A stretch of DNA of 64,000 bases from Peribacillus butanolivorans (GTDB lineage Bacteria > Bacillota > Bacilli > Bacillales > DSM-1321): the NCBI RefSeq assembly GCF_001273755.1, contig NZ_LGYA01000001.1, positions 3,179,177 through 3,243,176 of the forward strand, given 5' to 3'. This document shows, piece after piece, positions 47,816 through 58,788 of this stretch (positions are counted from its first letter, which is position 1; every line of letters starts with the position of its first letter). Both the position numbers and the translations under genes were made by a program. Under the pieces are notes generated by a model. That model was not told where the DNA came from. It worked only from the letters and a program-made list of their open reading frames with translations, and made no database searches.

Positions 47816-48919
47816 TTATGCCAGAATTGTTTCATATTCTGTATGTCTTGAAATACATTCCGATGCTTTAATACGGTCTACATCCGTTTGGAAGCTGATA
47901 ACTAGAACACCGTATATTTCTTCCCTAGTTTCAATAATTCTTATGTTTGTTAAACTGATTCCTTCTTGAGCTAAATATCCGGTAATTTCAGAAATTACAC
48001 CAGCATAATCCGGTACATCGATATATAAATCATAAAAAGCAGGGATTGCGCCTTTCGCATGGGTTGGCAAATCATCTCTAAAAGTCTTTGCATCCTTAAA
48101 GAAACGCAGAATCTCTTCACTATCTTCATTTTCTACAAGCTCTTTGACATTCTCCATTTCCTTCAGCCAATCATTCATTAATACCAGTAACACATCACGA
48201 TTATGTAACAAAATGTCACGCCACATTTCCGGACTGCTTGAGGCAATTCTCGTAATGTCTCGGAATCCCCCAGCTGCAAGTCTAGAGATCAGCTCATTTT
48301 CCTTACTATATGTCTCTGCCTGTTTAACCAACCCGGAAGCGACGATATGTGGAAAATGGCTGATTACTCCTGTCAGTCTATCGTGGGTACTAGGTGTTAC
48401 TACCAAAAAGTTCGCTCTTGTGCCAATTAACCATTCTTTTAACTGCTCTATTTTACCTTCTTCTACAGTTTCATCTGGAGTAAGTAAATAAAACGCATTC
48501 TCAAATAAATGTAGTTTGGCAGCCCCTGCACCGCTTTTATGAGACCCAGCCATAGGGTGACCACCGATGAAGGCCACACCTTTATCTATCAATGGTCTTG
48601 CCGCTTTTACGACTTTATCCTTTGTACTTCCCGCATCAGAAATGAGGACATCTCTTTTCAAATCCAAATCAGCTAATTTCGCTAAAATCTGGACGGTTTC
48701 ATTTACGGGAACTGCCAGCAGAATTAAGTCAGCGTCACACGCTCCCGCTTCAAGAGAAGATACTGAATCATCAATGATTCCCAGCAGCCTTGATAGTTGA
48801 ATATTCTTTTCGCTTAGATCAATTCCAACAATCACAGCTTCAGGATGTGCATGGCGTACAGCCATTGCCAAAGATCCACCAATTAGGCCTAGACCTATTA
48901 CAAAAACCTTTCCCTTCAC
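47816..48919 (-). CDS. tyrA: Prephenate dehydrogenase TyrA
   Basis: A 367-residue NAD-dependent enzyme of tyrosine synthesis. The nucleotide-binding GLGLIGGSLA begins the Rossmann domain, and GGHPMAGSHKSGAGAA is the active-site segment. An ACT domain (about 295-365, YIDVPDYAGVISEITGYLAQEG) suggests allosteric control by an amino acid. It lies between hisC and aroA, the order of B. subtilis. Confidence 0.94.
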   Translation of the reverse strand: MKGKVFVIGLGLIGGSLAMAVRHAHPEAVIVGIDLSEKNIQLSRLLGIIDDSVSSLEAGACDADLILLAVPVNETVQILAKLADLDLKRDVLISDAGSTKDKVVKAARPLIDKGVAFIGGHPMAGSHKSGAGAAKLHLFENAFYLLTPDETVEEGKIEQLKEWLIGTRANFLVVTPSTHDRLTGVISHFPHIVASGLVKQAETYSKENELISRLAAGGFRDITRIASSSPEMWRDILLHNRDVLLVLMNDWLKEMENVKELVENEDSEEILRFFKDAKTFRDDLPTHAKGAIPAFYDLYIDVPDYAGVISEITGYLAQEGISLTNIRIIETREEIYGVLVISFQTDVDRIKASECISRHTEYETILA

Positions 48920-48966
48920 ACTTTTCCCCCCCGCTTCTTTTTGCTCCTCTATGCTTGCTGAAACGA

Positions 48967-50088
48967 TTAAAGAAGGGAATTAGAAGGCGTAGCATCTTCA
49001 TTTAAGAAAGATTTGATAGCGTTAATCATTCCTTCATTTTCTTCTGTTGAACCAATCGTTACACGCAGACTGTTCGGGAAACCGAACGATTTTCCAGACC
49101 TTGCAATGTATCCACGCTCTAGCAAATATTGAAATACTACATCCGCATCCTGTTTGAAATGTATGAAAATAAAATTACCTTGTGATGGGTAATAAGCTAG
49201 ATTTTCCTTACTACAAAACTCATAATATTGATTGAGTCCTTTTTGGTTCTCAGTATTACACTTTTCAATGAAGGCTTGATCTTCCAGAGCAACAATAGCA
49301 ATCTTTTGTGCGAAAGTATTGACATTGAATGGTTCTCGGGATGGGTCGAGCTTCTGAATAATATCATCATCTGCCAATCCGTACCCGACCCTAAAACTGG
49401 CAAGACCATAAATTTTTGAAAATGTTCGAAGTATAATTAAATTCTTAAATTTATTGATCCATTGATTTGTTTTCGGGTAATCCTCAGCCACTGCATATTC
49501 ACAATAGGCTTCATCCAATACGACAAGAACATCATTCGGTACCTTTTCAATGAATGTTAATAAATCCTGTTCCGGAATGTATTTTCCTGTTGGATTATTA
49601 GGTGTACAAACCCAGACAACAGCAGTGTTCTCATCTATCGCTTTTAGCATACCTTCTAAATCATGTGCTCCGTCAATATGAGGAACTTCTCTGATTTCCG
49701 CGCCTTCAAGTGTAGCATTATGGCGATACTGCGAAAACGTGCCTGTTGCCATGACGGTGTTTTTACCAGCTCCCAATAGGCTTCTAGAAATGATTTGAAT
49801 GTTCTCATCAGACCCATTTCCAAAAATAAGCTGTGTTTCTTTTACACCTGTATGCTTTGCAACAGCTTCTCTAAGCAATGTTGCATATCCATCCGGATAG
49901 ATAGCAAAAGAATGGGTTGAGTTCTTAACGCTTTCTCTGACCTTTTCAGAACAACCAAAAGGATTTTCATTTGAAGCTAATTTCGTGATTTTTTCAAGAC
50001 CGTACATTTTTTTTACTTCATCGGTTGATTTCCCAGGTTGATAAGACTTCAACGAAAGGACCGCATCATTCCACTTCATGTCATTCAC
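48967..50088 (-). CDS. hisC: Histidinol-phosphate/aromatic aminotransferase HisC
   Basis: A 373-residue PLP transaminase serving histidine synthesis and, in B. subtilis, also phenylalanine and tyrosine formation. NNPTGKY, LDEAYCEYA and the lysine in TFSKIYGLASFR are conserved. In B. subtilis six trp genes precede hisC. Here the 74-base gap to aroH contains none of them. Confidence 0.94.
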   Translation of the reverse strand: MNDMKWNDAVLSLKSYQPGKSTDEVKKMYGLEKITKLASNENPFGCSEKVRESVKNSTHSFAIYPDGYATLLREAVAKHTGVKETQLIFGNGSDENIQIISRSLLGAGKNTVMATGTFSQYRHNATLEGAEIREVPHIDGAHDLEGMLKAIDENTAVVWVCTPNNPTGKYIPEQDLLTFIEKVPNDVLVVLDEAYCEYAVAEDYPKTNQWINKFKNLIILRTFSKIYGLASFRVGYGLADDDIIQKLDPSREPFNVNTFAQKIAIVALEDQAFIEKCNTENQKGLNQYYEFCSKENLAYYPSQGNFIFIHFKQDADVVFQYLLERGYIARSGKSFGFPNSLRVTIGSTEENEGMINAIKSFLNEDATPSNSLL

Positions 50089-50162
50089 CTCTATATTTTT
50101 ATCACTTTAAAGTAAGAAAGTGTGAGAATAGTATATCATATTCTTTTTCCTAAAATCTTATC

Positions 50163-50531
50163 TTATATTTTATTTGTCAAATCCGGCCGCAATACGACAG
50201 CTCCTGCTTGATAAACATGTTGTATCTCTTTTTGAGATTTTGTTGTATTTACATGAATCATTACCCGTATACAAGATGGAAGGGAGTTGCTTACTGGTAT
50301 TTCTTGCATGCACGTTACTGGCACATATGTCCAACCCTCAAATTTACGTAGGGCTTTGGCTGGAAAGACAGAGCGTATCTCATCCGTTGCAGAAAAAAAT
50401 ACAGAGGCAACCATATCAGGATCAATCTCGTTGACCCGAATGATTTCTGCCATCAACTGCTCAACAGCAGCAATCACTTCCATTTCTGTGTCCTTCTCTA
50501 CTGTTGTTGCGCCCCTTATTCCTCTTATCAC
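50163..50531 (-). CDS. aroH: Chorismate mutase AroH
   Basis: A 122-residue monofunctional chorismate mutase of the AroH fold. The active-site arginine in IRGIRGATTV, the glutamate in PVTCMQE and the arginine in CIRVM correspond to Arg7, Glu78 and Arg90 of the B. subtilis enzyme. GTG at 50531 matches the known N-terminus and follows GGGGG by 6 bases; the ATG 15 bases upstream overlaps that SD. It lies directly after aroB. Confidence 0.94.
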   Translation of the reverse strand: MIRGIRGATTVEKDTEMEVIAAVEQLMAEIIRVNEIDPDMVASVFFSATDEIRSVFPAKALRKFEGWTYVPVTCMQEIPVSNSLPSCIRVMIHVNTTKSQKEIQHVYQAGAVVLRPDLTNKI

Positions 50532-50556
50532 ACACAGTTCCCCCATTTCCTGTATT

Positions 50557-51636
50557 TTATTTCATTTCAATCATTTCCTCTATCAGCACAGAGTCGGCTA
50601 TATCCATTAATAATGGAGACCCCAATTGTTTAAGCAAGACAAAGGTAGCACCTTCATTGATTGATTTTTTGTCTGTTTTCATTAAATTAAGTAAAGTTTC
50701 TTTTTCAAGTTGTAAAGGAATGGTTGTTTGATAACCTAAAGAAGATACCCAATTAATAAACTCGTCAAGTTTAAAATCAAGACCCTGTTCTCTACTGCTT
50801 AATTTAAGAGCATATACCATCCCGATTAAAATGGATTCACCATGCGTAAAGTTTCCATATCCCATAGAGCCTTCCACAGCATGTCCAAGTGTATGACCGA
50901 AATTTAAAAAGGCACGAATCCCCATTTCTTTTTCATCTTCTTCGACAATGGACGCTTTTATGCCAATACCTTTTGTAATCATCGTTAAAAATTGCTCATC
51001 TGTTATATTATTCAAATCAACAATATTCGACTTTAACCACCGATAAAACTCTTTATCTGCTATCAAGGAATGTTTAATGACTTCAGCAAAACCCGACCGT
51101 AATTCTTGAAGTGGGAGAGTCTGCAAAAATTCAAGATCATATATGACTGCTTCTGGCTGATGAAAGGCCCCAATCATATTTTTTCCAAGAGGGTGATTGA
51201 TGGCAACTTTGCCGCCCACAGCACTATCATGGGCGAGCAGAGTCGTCGGAACCTGGATAAATGGAATCCCTCTCATAAAAGTAGCCGCAACAAATCCAGC
51301 CAGATCACCGACTGCACCACCACCAAGGGCGATAATCAATGACTTGCGATTAAGTTGTTGAGATAAGCAATAGCTTTGGCATTCATAAAACACTTCAAAC
51401 GTTTTAGCATGCTCTCCTTCCGGTACAACATAGTGCAGGACCGGTTTTCCCGTCTTAATCAGAGCTTTTTTCACAGTTTGTAAATGAAGTTCAGCTACTT
51501 TCTCATCGGTTATAATCAAAATCTTATTTAGTTGATTTAATTCATGTGTTATAAAATCGGGCAGCTCGTTAATCGCCTGTTTACCGATTAAAACTGGATA
51601 TTGCTTGGAAGCCGTTTTTATTTGCATGGATTCCAT
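50557..51636 (-). CDS. aroB: 3-dehydroquinate synthase AroB
   Basis: A 359-residue NAD- and metal-dependent cyclase, second step of the shikimate pathway. GGGAVGDLAGFVAATFMRG and VPTTLLAHDSAVGGK are diagnostic, with HGESILIGM later. It follows the chorismate synthase gene after 3 bases, so the two are coupled. Confidence 0.95.
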   Translation of the reverse strand: MESMQIKTASKQYPVLIGKQAINELPDFITHELNQLNKILIITDEKVAELHLQTVKKALIKTGKPVLHYVVPEGEHAKTFEVFYECQSYCLSQQLNRKSLIIALGGGAVGDLAGFVAATFMRGIPFIQVPTTLLAHDSAVGGKVAINHPLGKNMIGAFHQPEAVIYDLEFLQTLPLQELRSGFAEVIKHSLIADKEFYRWLKSNIVDLNNITDEQFLTMITKGIGIKASIVEEDEKEMGIRAFLNFGHTLGHAVEGSMGYGNFTHGESILIGMVYALKLSSREQGLDFKLDEFINWVSSLGYQTTIPLQLEKETLLNLMKTDKKSINEGATFVLLKQLGSPLLMDIADSVLIEEMIEMK

Positions 51637-51639
51637 AGT

Positions 51640-52812
51640 TTAAAACTCCTTTACTTCTTCCCGATAAGAGTTCATGTATTCTGCCAATTGCTCATAACGA
51701 TCTGAAGGGAATTGATCAACAATCGCTGCTGCAAGTTCCCAAGCCACTACAGCCTCGGCAACAACAGCAGCAGCAGGAACTGCACAGCTATCGGAACGTT
51801 CGACACTTGCTTCAAATACTTCCTTAGTATCAATATCAACACTTTTCAACGGCTTATATAAAGTAGGAATTGGCTTCATAACGCCACGAACAATAATCGG
51901 CATTCCAGTTGTCATACCGCCTTCAAAACCGCCAAGGCGATTGGTTTTACGGTAATAACCATTTTCTTTGTCCCAAGCAATTTCATCATGAACATCACTG
52001 CCAAAACGATGGGCCGCTTCAAACCCAAGACCTATTTCTACCCCTTTAAACGCATTAATACTCATAATCGCTGCTGCAAGCTTTGCATCTAGTTTACGGT
52101 CATAATGAACATAACTTCCTACGCCCACTGGCATTCCTTCTACAATGACTTCAACGATGCCGCCAATCGAATCCCCTTTTTGTTTCGCTTCATCAATTGC
52201 ATCTTTCATCTGCTGCTCTACGTTTTTATCAAAACATCTGACTGAAGATTCTTCCGTAACTTGCTGTAATTGCTGAATTGTTTCATATTGTGGTGGCTCA
52301 GCCTTTATTCCACCAATTTCCAATACGTGTGAAGCCACTTCAATCCCCAATAACGACAATAACTTTTTAGCGACAGCACCGGCAGCAACCCTTACAGTCG
52401 TTTCACGGGCTGAAGAACGTTCCAATACGTTTCTTAAATCACGATGCCCATATTTAATACCGCCGTTCAAATCTGCATGACCAGGACGAGGACGAGTAAT
52501 TTTACGTTTGATCTCTTCAGCTTCTTCCTCTGAAAGTCCTTCACTTCCCATAATTTTAGTCCAATGTTTCCAGTCGTCATTCTCAACAACTAAAGCAACC
52601 GGTGACCCTAGTGTGTAGCCATGTCTGATTCCCGAAGATATAAAAGCCTGATCTTTCTCAATCTGCATTCTTCGTCCACGACCATGCCCTTTTTGCCGGC
52701 GTCCTAACTCTTCATTAATATCCTCATTCGTAATCGGCATCCCTGCCGGTAATCCCTCAATAATAGTAGTCAGCTGCGGACCATGTGATTCTCCCGCTGT
52801 TAAATATCTCAT
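51640..52812 (-). CDS. aroF: Chorismate synthase
   Basis: A 390-residue FMN-dependent lyase forming chorismate from EPSP; B. subtilis names it aroF (aroC elsewhere). [27 protein letters not shown] and [16 protein letters not shown] are signature segments. ATG at 52812 follows GGGGG-CTGGAAG; longer starts lack support. First gene of the supraoperon. The gap to cheR contains the cheR terminator. Confidence 0.95.
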   Translation of the reverse strand: MRYLTAGESHGPQLTTIIEGLPAGMPITNEDINEELGRRQKGHGRGRRMQIEKDQAFISSGIRHGYTLGSPVALVVENDDWKHWTKIMGSEGLSEEEAEEIKRKITRPRPGHADLNGGIKYGHRDLRNVLERSSARETTVRVAAGAVAKKLLSLLGIEVASHVLEIGGIKAEPPQYETIQQLQQVTEESSVRCFDKNVEQQMKDAIDEAKQKGDSIGGIVEVIVEGMPVGVGSYVHYDRKLDAKLAAAIMSINAFKGVEIGLGFEAAHRFGSDVHDEIAWDKENGYYRKTNRLGGFEGGMTTGMPIIVRGVMKPIPTLYKPLKSVDIDTKEVFEASVERSDSCAVPAAAVVAEAVVAWELAAAIVDQFPSDRYEQLAEYMNSYREEVKEF

Positions 52813-53024
52813 CTTCCAGCCCCCTTTTAGCACTTTAAAGTGTATATGTATCAATATACCACAATTTTATGAAATGTGGGTATATGTAAAACGTAAAAAC
52901 CTTTGTTGTTTGAATTTATTCACTTTTCATTTTATTTTACATGTTCTTCAACATTTTCGATATAGTTTAATCTCTCTTATCATAGACATACAGTCTCTGT
53001 TTTTTCATAGCAAGTAAAACGAAA

Positions 53025-53050
53025 AAGGACTGAATGCATTATCAGCCCTT
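53025..53050 (-). terminator. Terminator of cheR
   Basis: AAGGGCTGA and TCAGTCCTT pair with one G-U on the minus strand, followed by TTTCGTTTTA. Confidence 0.7.
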
Positions 53051-53059
53051 GTATACTAT

Positions 53060-53869
<810 letters not shown>

Positions 53870-53956
53870 TTATATATCGGAGAGGGCTGAAAATTCTTAA
53901 AAAAACAGTTTTTACGACCAGTGACAGTTAAAATTGTCAAGGATTCAAAAAAAAAA

Positions 53957-54002
53957 AAAAAAGCGGGTACTATCGCATAAGGGCGACAGAACCCGCTTTT
54001 TT
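53957..54002 (-). terminator. Terminator of ndk
   Basis: AAAAGCGGGT and ACCCGCTTTT, with an inner CTGTCGC/GCGATAG pairing, are followed by a run of 15 or more T on the minus strand. Confidence 0.9.
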
Positions 54003-54021
54003 AAAATTTATTAACTAACTA

Positions 54022-54468
54022 TTAATAAACCCACTCGTTAACAAGTTTAGAATATTCAACAAGTTCTTCTTCTTTGAAGAATAAACCGATTTCACGAACA
54101 GCACTTTCAGCTGAATCTGATCCGTGAATGATGTTTTTGCCTACAGTTACTGCAAAATCTCCACGAATTGTAGCTGCTGCTGCATCTTTAGGATTAGTAG
54201 CGCCCATCATTTGACGTGCAGTTGCGATTACATTTTCACCTTCCCAAACCATTGCGAAGACAGGACCTGAAGTGATGAAGTCCACTAATTCGCCAAAGAA
54301 AGGACGTTCTTTGTGCTCACCATAATGTTGCTCAGCTAGCTCTTGAGAGATAACCATTAATTTTGCTCCTGCTAGAAGGAAGCCTTTCTTTTCAAAGCGG
54401 GAAACGATTTCACCGATTAAATTACGTTGAACGCCGTCAGGCTTTACCATTAAAAATGTTCTTTCCAT
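54022..54468 (-). CDS. ndk: Nucleoside diphosphate kinase
   Basis: A 148-residue kinase balancing NTP pools. The active-site histidine lies in KNIIHGSDS, and [20 protein letters not shown] is the conserved start. The ATG at 54468 lies 8 bases after AGGAG; the GTG 9 bases upstream overlaps the SD. Follows hepT; a separate promoter is likely. Confidence 0.96.
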   Translation of the reverse strand: MERTFLMVKPDGVQRNLIGEIVSRFEKKGFLLAGAKLMVISQELAEQHYGEHKERPFFGELVDFITSGPVFAMVWEGENVIATARQMMGATNPKDAAAATIRGDFAVTVGKNIIHGSDSAESAVREIGLFFKEEELVEYSKLVNEWVY

Positions 54469-54526
54469 AATTGTCACTCCTAATATGTATCATTGTTATT
54501 TGCCTATATAAGGCAATCCTTTTAGA

Positions 54527-54555
54527 ATATTACCATTGTTTGATGAGTTTCGCAA
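54527..54555 (-). promoter_or_regulatory. Possible sigma-A promoter of ndk
   Basis: TTGCGA, 17 bases, TAATAT on the minus strand. The leader behind it contains the hairpin TTGCCT-TATAT-AGGCAA (54500-54516). Confidence 0.4.
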
Positions 54556-54564
54556 CTCCAAGTC

Positions 54565-55527
54565 CTAAAACTTTCTTTTTCCGATATTTTTCGCTATATC
54601 AGATAATGTTTTCCTTGCTTTAATAGCAGGAAGACCTTTCAACTCGGAAAAAGCTTTTTCTAAATACATGTCACTGATTCTAGCAGCTTGCTCAATGGCG
54701 CCTGAAGATTTGATAGCATTGATTATATGGGTCATTTCGTCTTTAGACGTATCTTCCCGAACTGTTTCGATAAGCCTTTTCAACTTTGGATCTTCCATCG
54801 CAATCAATACTGGTAAAGTAATGTTTCCTTGAATCAAATCGCTTCCAGCCGGTTTCCCAAGTTCCTCTTCCGAAGCCGTAAAATCCAAGATATCATCAGT
54901 AATTTGATATGACATCCCGACATAATAACCAAATTTAAATAGCTTTTGATGAATTTTCTCATCTACACCCGCTGAAATAGCTCCCAACTGGCAGCTAGAA
55001 GCAATGAGTAATGCTGTCTTTCGTTTGATTCTTCGGAAATAAATCCGCCAATTTTGATTAAAATTGTATTTATCTTTAATTTGCTCGATTTCTCCAAGGC
55101 ATAGTTCAACCATAGTATCCGCGAGAATTTGATGCGCAAGCGGCGACTCAATTACTGCCATCATTTCTAGTGCCCGTGCAAAAATGAAGTCGCCTGTATA
55201 CATGGCGACACGATTATCCCATTTTGATTTTATAGTTGCAGATCCCCTGCGTAAGTCCGCATCATCAACAACATCATCGTGTACGAGAGAAGCAGTATGG
55301 ATTAATTCCAATGTTGCTGCAACATGCTTTACGACATGAATATCATAATCGCCAAACTTCGCACCCAAAAGGACGAATACCGGACGAATTCGTTTTCCGC
55401 CGGATTGCAGTAAATGCAGTGAAGCTTCCCTTAAAACAGTGGAGTCTGCTTCAATTGCGGCTTCTAGTTCTTTTTCTATTAATTGCAAATCTGTATTCAA
55501 AAAGGAATACATCATTTTAAATTTCAT
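54565..55527 (-). CDS. hepT: Heptaprenyl diphosphate synthase component II (HepT)
   Basis: The catalytic 320-residue subunit that builds the C35 side chain of menaquinone. The first aspartate-rich motif VHDDVVDDADLRRG and the second DDILDF are present. The reading frame extends 135 bases further upstream into menG, but the ATG at 55527, behind GGGTGAAATG, fits homologues. It acts with HepS, encoded two genes upstream. Confidence 0.94.
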   Translation of the reverse strand: MKFKMMYSFLNTDLQLIEKELEAAIEADSTVLREASLHLLQSGGKRIRPVFVLLGAKFGDYDIHVVKHVAATLELIHTASLVHDDVVDDADLRRGSATIKSKWDNRVAMYTGDFIFARALEMMAVIESPLAHQILADTMVELCLGEIEQIKDKYNFNQNWRIYFRRIKRKTALLIASSCQLGAISAGVDEKIHQKLFKFGYYVGMSYQITDDILDFTASEEELGKPAGSDLIQGNITLPVLIAMEDPKLKRLIETVREDTSKDEMTHIINAIKSSGAIEQAARISDMYLEKAFSELKGLPAIKARKTLSDIAKNIGKRKF

Positions 55528-55555
55528 ACATTTCACCCAGCTTTGTCCATTGCTA

Positions 55556-56272
55556 TTATGCTTTATTTGAAGGCTTGTACCCGAAATGTGTTGCTGCAAC
55601 ACCACCGAAATGGGCCTTGTAACTGACATTTTCCATTCCTGCCTGTTTGAACATACTTTCAAGCTTTTTCATGCCCGGGAAATCGCGCGCAGATTCCTGC
55701 AGCCATGAATATTCGTTATAGCTTTTAGCGAATAGTTTGCCAAACACGGGCATTATGAAACGGAAATAAAAATAATAGCCCTGTTTAAATCCAAGCATTG
55801 TTGGCTGTGAGGTATCGAGGCAAACAACCATTCCACCCGGCTTGACAACACGGTTTAACTCTTTGAGCACTTGCATGTAATCAGGAACATTCCGCAGCCC
55901 GAAACCGATTGTGACATAATCAAAGCTATTATCCTCAAAAGGAAGTTCCATTGCATTCCCATGCATAAGAGAAACTTGATCTAACTTGAGTTCATTCACC
56001 TTTTGTTCGCCGATTTTCAGCATATTTTTACTAAAATCCAGACCAACAACCTTTCCTTCAGGTCCTACTTCATTAGCAAGGGCAATGGTCCAGTCCGCTG
56101 TTCCACAGCATACATCAAGTGCATGGGCGCCTTTTGGGACTTTCATTATAGCCATTGTAGCCTTCCGCCATTTAAGATGCTGCTTAAAGCTGATGAGGGA
56201 ATTCATCTTGTCATAATTACCGTAAATCTTTTCAAAAACATGATGAACTTTTTGCTCTTTAGACTGCTCCAT
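55556..56272 (-). CDS. menG: Demethylmenaquinone methyltransferase MenG
   Basis: A 238-residue SAM-dependent C-methyltransferase of the UbiE/MenG family performing the last step to menaquinone. [13 protein letters not shown] is the SAM loop, and [15 protein letters not shown] and [12 protein letters not shown] are typical. It lies between hepS and hepT with a gap of 3 bases to hepS, the conserved hepS-menG-hepT operon. Confidence 0.95.
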   Translation of the reverse strand: MEQSKEQKVHHVFEKIYGNYDKMNSLISFKQHLKWRKATMAIMKVPKGAHALDVCCGTADWTIALANEVGPEGKVVGLDFSKNMLKIGEQKVNELKLDQVSLMHGNAMELPFEDNSFDYVTIGFGLRNVPDYMQVLKELNRVVKPGGMVVCLDTSQPTMLGFKQGYYFYFRFIMPVFGKLFAKSYNEYSWLQESARDFPGMKKLESMFKQAGMENVSYKAHFGGVAATHFGYKPSNKA

Positions 56273-56275
56273 GAC

Positions 56276-57106
56276 TCACCCTTCTTTCACGTAAGAAATT
56301 GCTTCACTCTCTGTTTGTTTCAAGATTACGTTTACTCTTTGAAGTAAATCGTCATTCTTAGTTACTAGCTTCTGCATCGAAAGCTTTACGGATTGCCTGG
56401 CATCCCTCAGACACTTATCAAATTGAGTCCGTATCTGTGCTTCCTTTTCTGAAGTTAGAACATCATTACTATTCGAATCATCAAAAGATATGTCTCTTAA
56501 GACATCAAAAACTACCGATTGACCTGACTTAAGATAGTTTCTCATCTCAGCATGCAGCCGATTCAAAAGAAGCAGGTCTTCTGAAATGTCAATCCAGGCA
56601 GGCTGATTATAATAATCAGCCAATTTATAAATCAGCGAAGCCTCGATCGCTTTAATTGTCGTTATAAGCGTTGGAACATCCTTAATGGACCGTTGTTGAT
56701 AAAGAATGATCTTATGATCATTTATTGTTTTTATGGCGCTTGATAGTATACGAATCATCTCAACATTACCAACACCGGCAAGCCCTTGATAGTATAAGCC
56801 ACTATAATAATCACCAGCAAGTACTTGTAATTGCCGATTTTTCAATTCCTCAGGCAACTCTATTCCTTCGCCCGAATTTGACACTATTTCATGGGTATCA
56901 AGAGCTATTTGCACTAGCATAGTTGAAATAATGTATTGATTCCGTTCTTCGCTTAAAACGTCCAAATCGTTAAACAATCCCCAAAGCAATAACAGTTTAT
57001 CGTCGTCTAAGCTTGGCTTTTGAATATATTTCAATAAATATGGATGTTGAGCTTTGGTTTCTATTAATTGTTTTAATTGCCTTAAGTCGTTCGTTATGTT
57101 TAACAA
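56276..57106 (-). CDS. hepS: Heptaprenyl diphosphate synthase component I (HepS)
   Basis: The 276-residue non-catalytic subunit that determines chain length together with HepT. It lacks aspartate-rich motifs; family segments are GDYYSGLYYQGLAGVGNVEMI and LSSAIKTINDHK. It starts with TTG after AAGGGTGA, an inefficient start perhaps matched to subunit ratio. A TATAAT at 57183-57188 is a likely -10 box with a weak -35. Confidence 0.92.
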   Translation of the reverse strand: MLNITNDLRQLKQLIETKAQHPYLLKYIQKPSLDDDKLLLLWGLFNDLDVLSEERNQYIISTMLVQIALDTHEIVSNSGEGIELPEELKNRQLQVLAGDYYSGLYYQGLAGVGNVEMIRILSSAIKTINDHKIILYQQRSIKDVPTLITTIKAIEASLIYKLADYYNQPAWIDISEDLLLLNRLHAEMRNYLKSGQSVVFDVLRDISFDDSNSNDVLTSEKEAQIRTQFDKCLRDARQSVKLSMQKLVTKNDDLLQRVNVILKQTESEAISYVKEG

Positions 57107-57356
57107 TTGAGATCACCCTTGCATCCCCGAAAGATAATTTTTTTTCATACATATTGGTTTCTGTCTGTGTAAAATACACATTATTATACCATAAAAACAA
57201 TCAGATGAAATGGACAACGTTTATAAAATGAAACTTCCATAAATAAGGAAACCATCGTCTTATGTTCATTCAAAAAATGGATGCGGGAAATTTACAGCTT
57301 GTTAAAACGCGATATCAGGTGATTGATTTAAAACATAACCAATTAGGGACAAGATT

Positions 57357-57605
57357 TTACTTGTCAGAAGGATTCTTTTTCGAATCACTTTCAACCTCAC
57401 CGAATGGAGTATAAATCTTTGCATGTCCTCTGATTTTAATCGCAGAAGTGTGCTCTGTGAATTGTGCGATCATCACTTCCCCTGAATCGAGTTTTTCAGA
57501 GTGATGAAACTTAGTATCCGTTCCTCTAGTTAAACCGATGACATTTACACTATCCTCAATAGCTTTAATTACCACAAAATCATTCAAGATCTTTTTTTCA
57601 TTCAT
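57357..57605 (-). CDS. mtrB: Tryptophan RNA-binding attenuation protein TRAP (MtrB)
   Basis: An 82-residue subunit of the 11-mer ring that binds GAG/UAG triplets when loaded with tryptophan. [36 protein letters not shown] carry the tryptophan pocket and the RNA-binding KxR residues. The C-terminal tail is slightly longer than in B. subtilis (75 residues). It follows folE after 19 bases (mtrA-mtrB operon). Its usual target, the trp operon, is not in its expected place in this window. Confidence 0.95.
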   Translation of the reverse strand: MNEKKILNDFVVIKAIEDSVNVIGLTRGTDTKFHHSEKLDSGEVMIAQFTEHTSAIKIRGHAKIYTPFGEVESDSKKNPSDK

Positions 57606-57624
57606 TTTCTAACCCCCTATATCC

Positions 57625-58191
57625 TTAGTCTTTAATGAATGCCAGTACTTCAGCTCTTGTACGATGATCCTTAGCAAAAGTTCCTCTCACAGCTGAAGTC
57701 ACTGTTTTAGACCCGGGTTTTTTGACACCTCTCATTGTCATACACATATGTTCAGCCTCTACTACCACCATGACACCATGAGGTTCAAGCTTTTCCATTA
57801 TGGAGTCCGCTACTGTTGAGGTGATGCGCTCTTGAAGTTGTGGACGCTTTGAAACCGCCTCTACAGCTCGGGCTAACTTACTTAAGCCGGTAACTTTCCC
57901 GTTTTTCGGGATATATGCTACATGAGCTTTTCCATAAAAAGGCACTAAATGATGTTCACAGACTGAGTAAAATGGGATATCTTTTACAAGGACAAGTTCC
58001 TCATGGTCTTCTCCAAAAACAGTATCAAAATATTCTTTTGGATCCTGAGTAAGTCCTGAAAAAATTTCTTCATACATTCTTGCTACACGGCCAGGGGTAT
58101 CAAGCAGTCCTTCTCTAGTAGGGTCTTCCCCAACAGCCTCAAGAAGCATTTTCACCGCTTCTTCAATTTTGGCATGGTCAACATTAGCCAT
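57625..58191 (-). CDS. folE: GTP cyclohydrolase I (FolE/MtrA)
   Basis: A 188-residue zinc enzyme starting folate synthesis from GTP. The zinc cysteine and histidines lie in [12 protein letters not shown], and the second zinc cysteine in [19 protein letters not shown]. First gene of the mtrAB pair; folate and tryptophan are linked by TRAP control. Confidence 0.96.
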   Translation of the reverse strand: MANVDHAKIEEAVKMLLEAVGEDPTREGLLDTPGRVARMYEEIFSGLTQDPKEYFDTVFGEDHEELVLVKDIPFYSVCEHHLVPFYGKAHVAYIPKNGKVTGLSKLARAVEAVSKRPQLQERITSTVADSIMEKLEPHGVMVVVEAEHMCMTMRGVKKPGSKTVTSAVRGTFAKDHRTRAEVLAFIKD

Positions 58192-58515
58192 TTAAACTTA
58201 CCTCCTAAAAATAAATAAAATAGTATGTATTCAGAAAAAAATGCATGGCGTTTCACCCTGACATTCATATTTCCTATTTTTAAAGCAACCTAAGCTTAAC
58301 TGAAATGTATTAGCTTAAAGCGACCTCTAAACTTAGTTTTGTCGTGATTGATTTTTTCATAATGGTATATCCTTTTGAATAAATTTATCAAAATCAACTT
58401 TTCTAAAATATTCACTGTCTTTTATATTATCACAGATAGAAATTAAGAAGCAAAAAAAGGGCCGCGTTTGCACGCGGCCCTTTTTCCGGTTAAGCACCCG
58501 TATGTAATGGTAGAG
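58192..58515. other. Gap between hbs and folE
   Basis: A 324-base gap with the hbs terminator (58456-58483) and the folE-mtrB promoter region; no clear promoter could be assigned. A 16-codon frame at 58310-58360 with AAAGGA before its ATG is too short to support. Confidence 0.6.
58456..58483 (-). terminator. Terminator of hbs
   Basis: AAAGGGCCGCG and CGCGGCCCTTT around a 6-base loop: an 11-bp GC-rich stem with T run on the minus strand. Confidence 0.93.
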
Positions 58516-58788
58516 TTACTTCACTGCATCTTTAAGTGCTTTACCAGGTTTGAAAGCTGGCACTTTGCTAGCTGCAATTTCAATTTCGTCACCAGTTTGT
58601 GGGTTACGACCTTTACGAGCCGCACGTTCACGAACTTCAAAGTTACCGAAACCAATTAATTGGACTTTATCACCGTTTTTTAGAGCTTCTAAGATTGTAT
58701 CAAAAACAGCATCAACAGCTTTTGTAGCGTCTTTCTTAGAAATTTCAGTTGCTGTAACAACTTCATTAATCAATTCTGTTTTGTTCAT
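58516..58788 (-). CDS. hbs: HU histone-like DNA-binding protein (Hbs)
   Basis: A 90-residue nucleoid protein that bends DNA as a dimer. [11 protein letters not shown] start, [22 protein letters not shown] (the beta-arm with the intercalating proline) and [15 protein letters not shown] are canonical. ATG at 58788 is 8 bases after GGAGG; a GTG inside the SD is not the start. The long upstream region holds a 15-base palindrome. Confidence 0.96.
   Translation of the reverse strand: MNKTELINEVVTATEISKKDATKAVDAVFDTILEALKNGDKVQLIGFGNFEVRERAARKGRNPQTGDEIEIAASKVPAFKPGKALKDAVK

Noticed and set aside
50089-50162. TRAP-binding triplet array between aroH and hisC
   Set aside because: There is no series of regularly spaced GAG or TAG triplets in the 74 bases.
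58310-58360. A 16-codon frame before folE with AAAGGA upstream of its ATG, starting MKKSITTKLS
   Set aside because: Too short to support; the start resembles sensor protein N-termini and could be a relic, but nothing follows. No upstream-peptide logic is visible.
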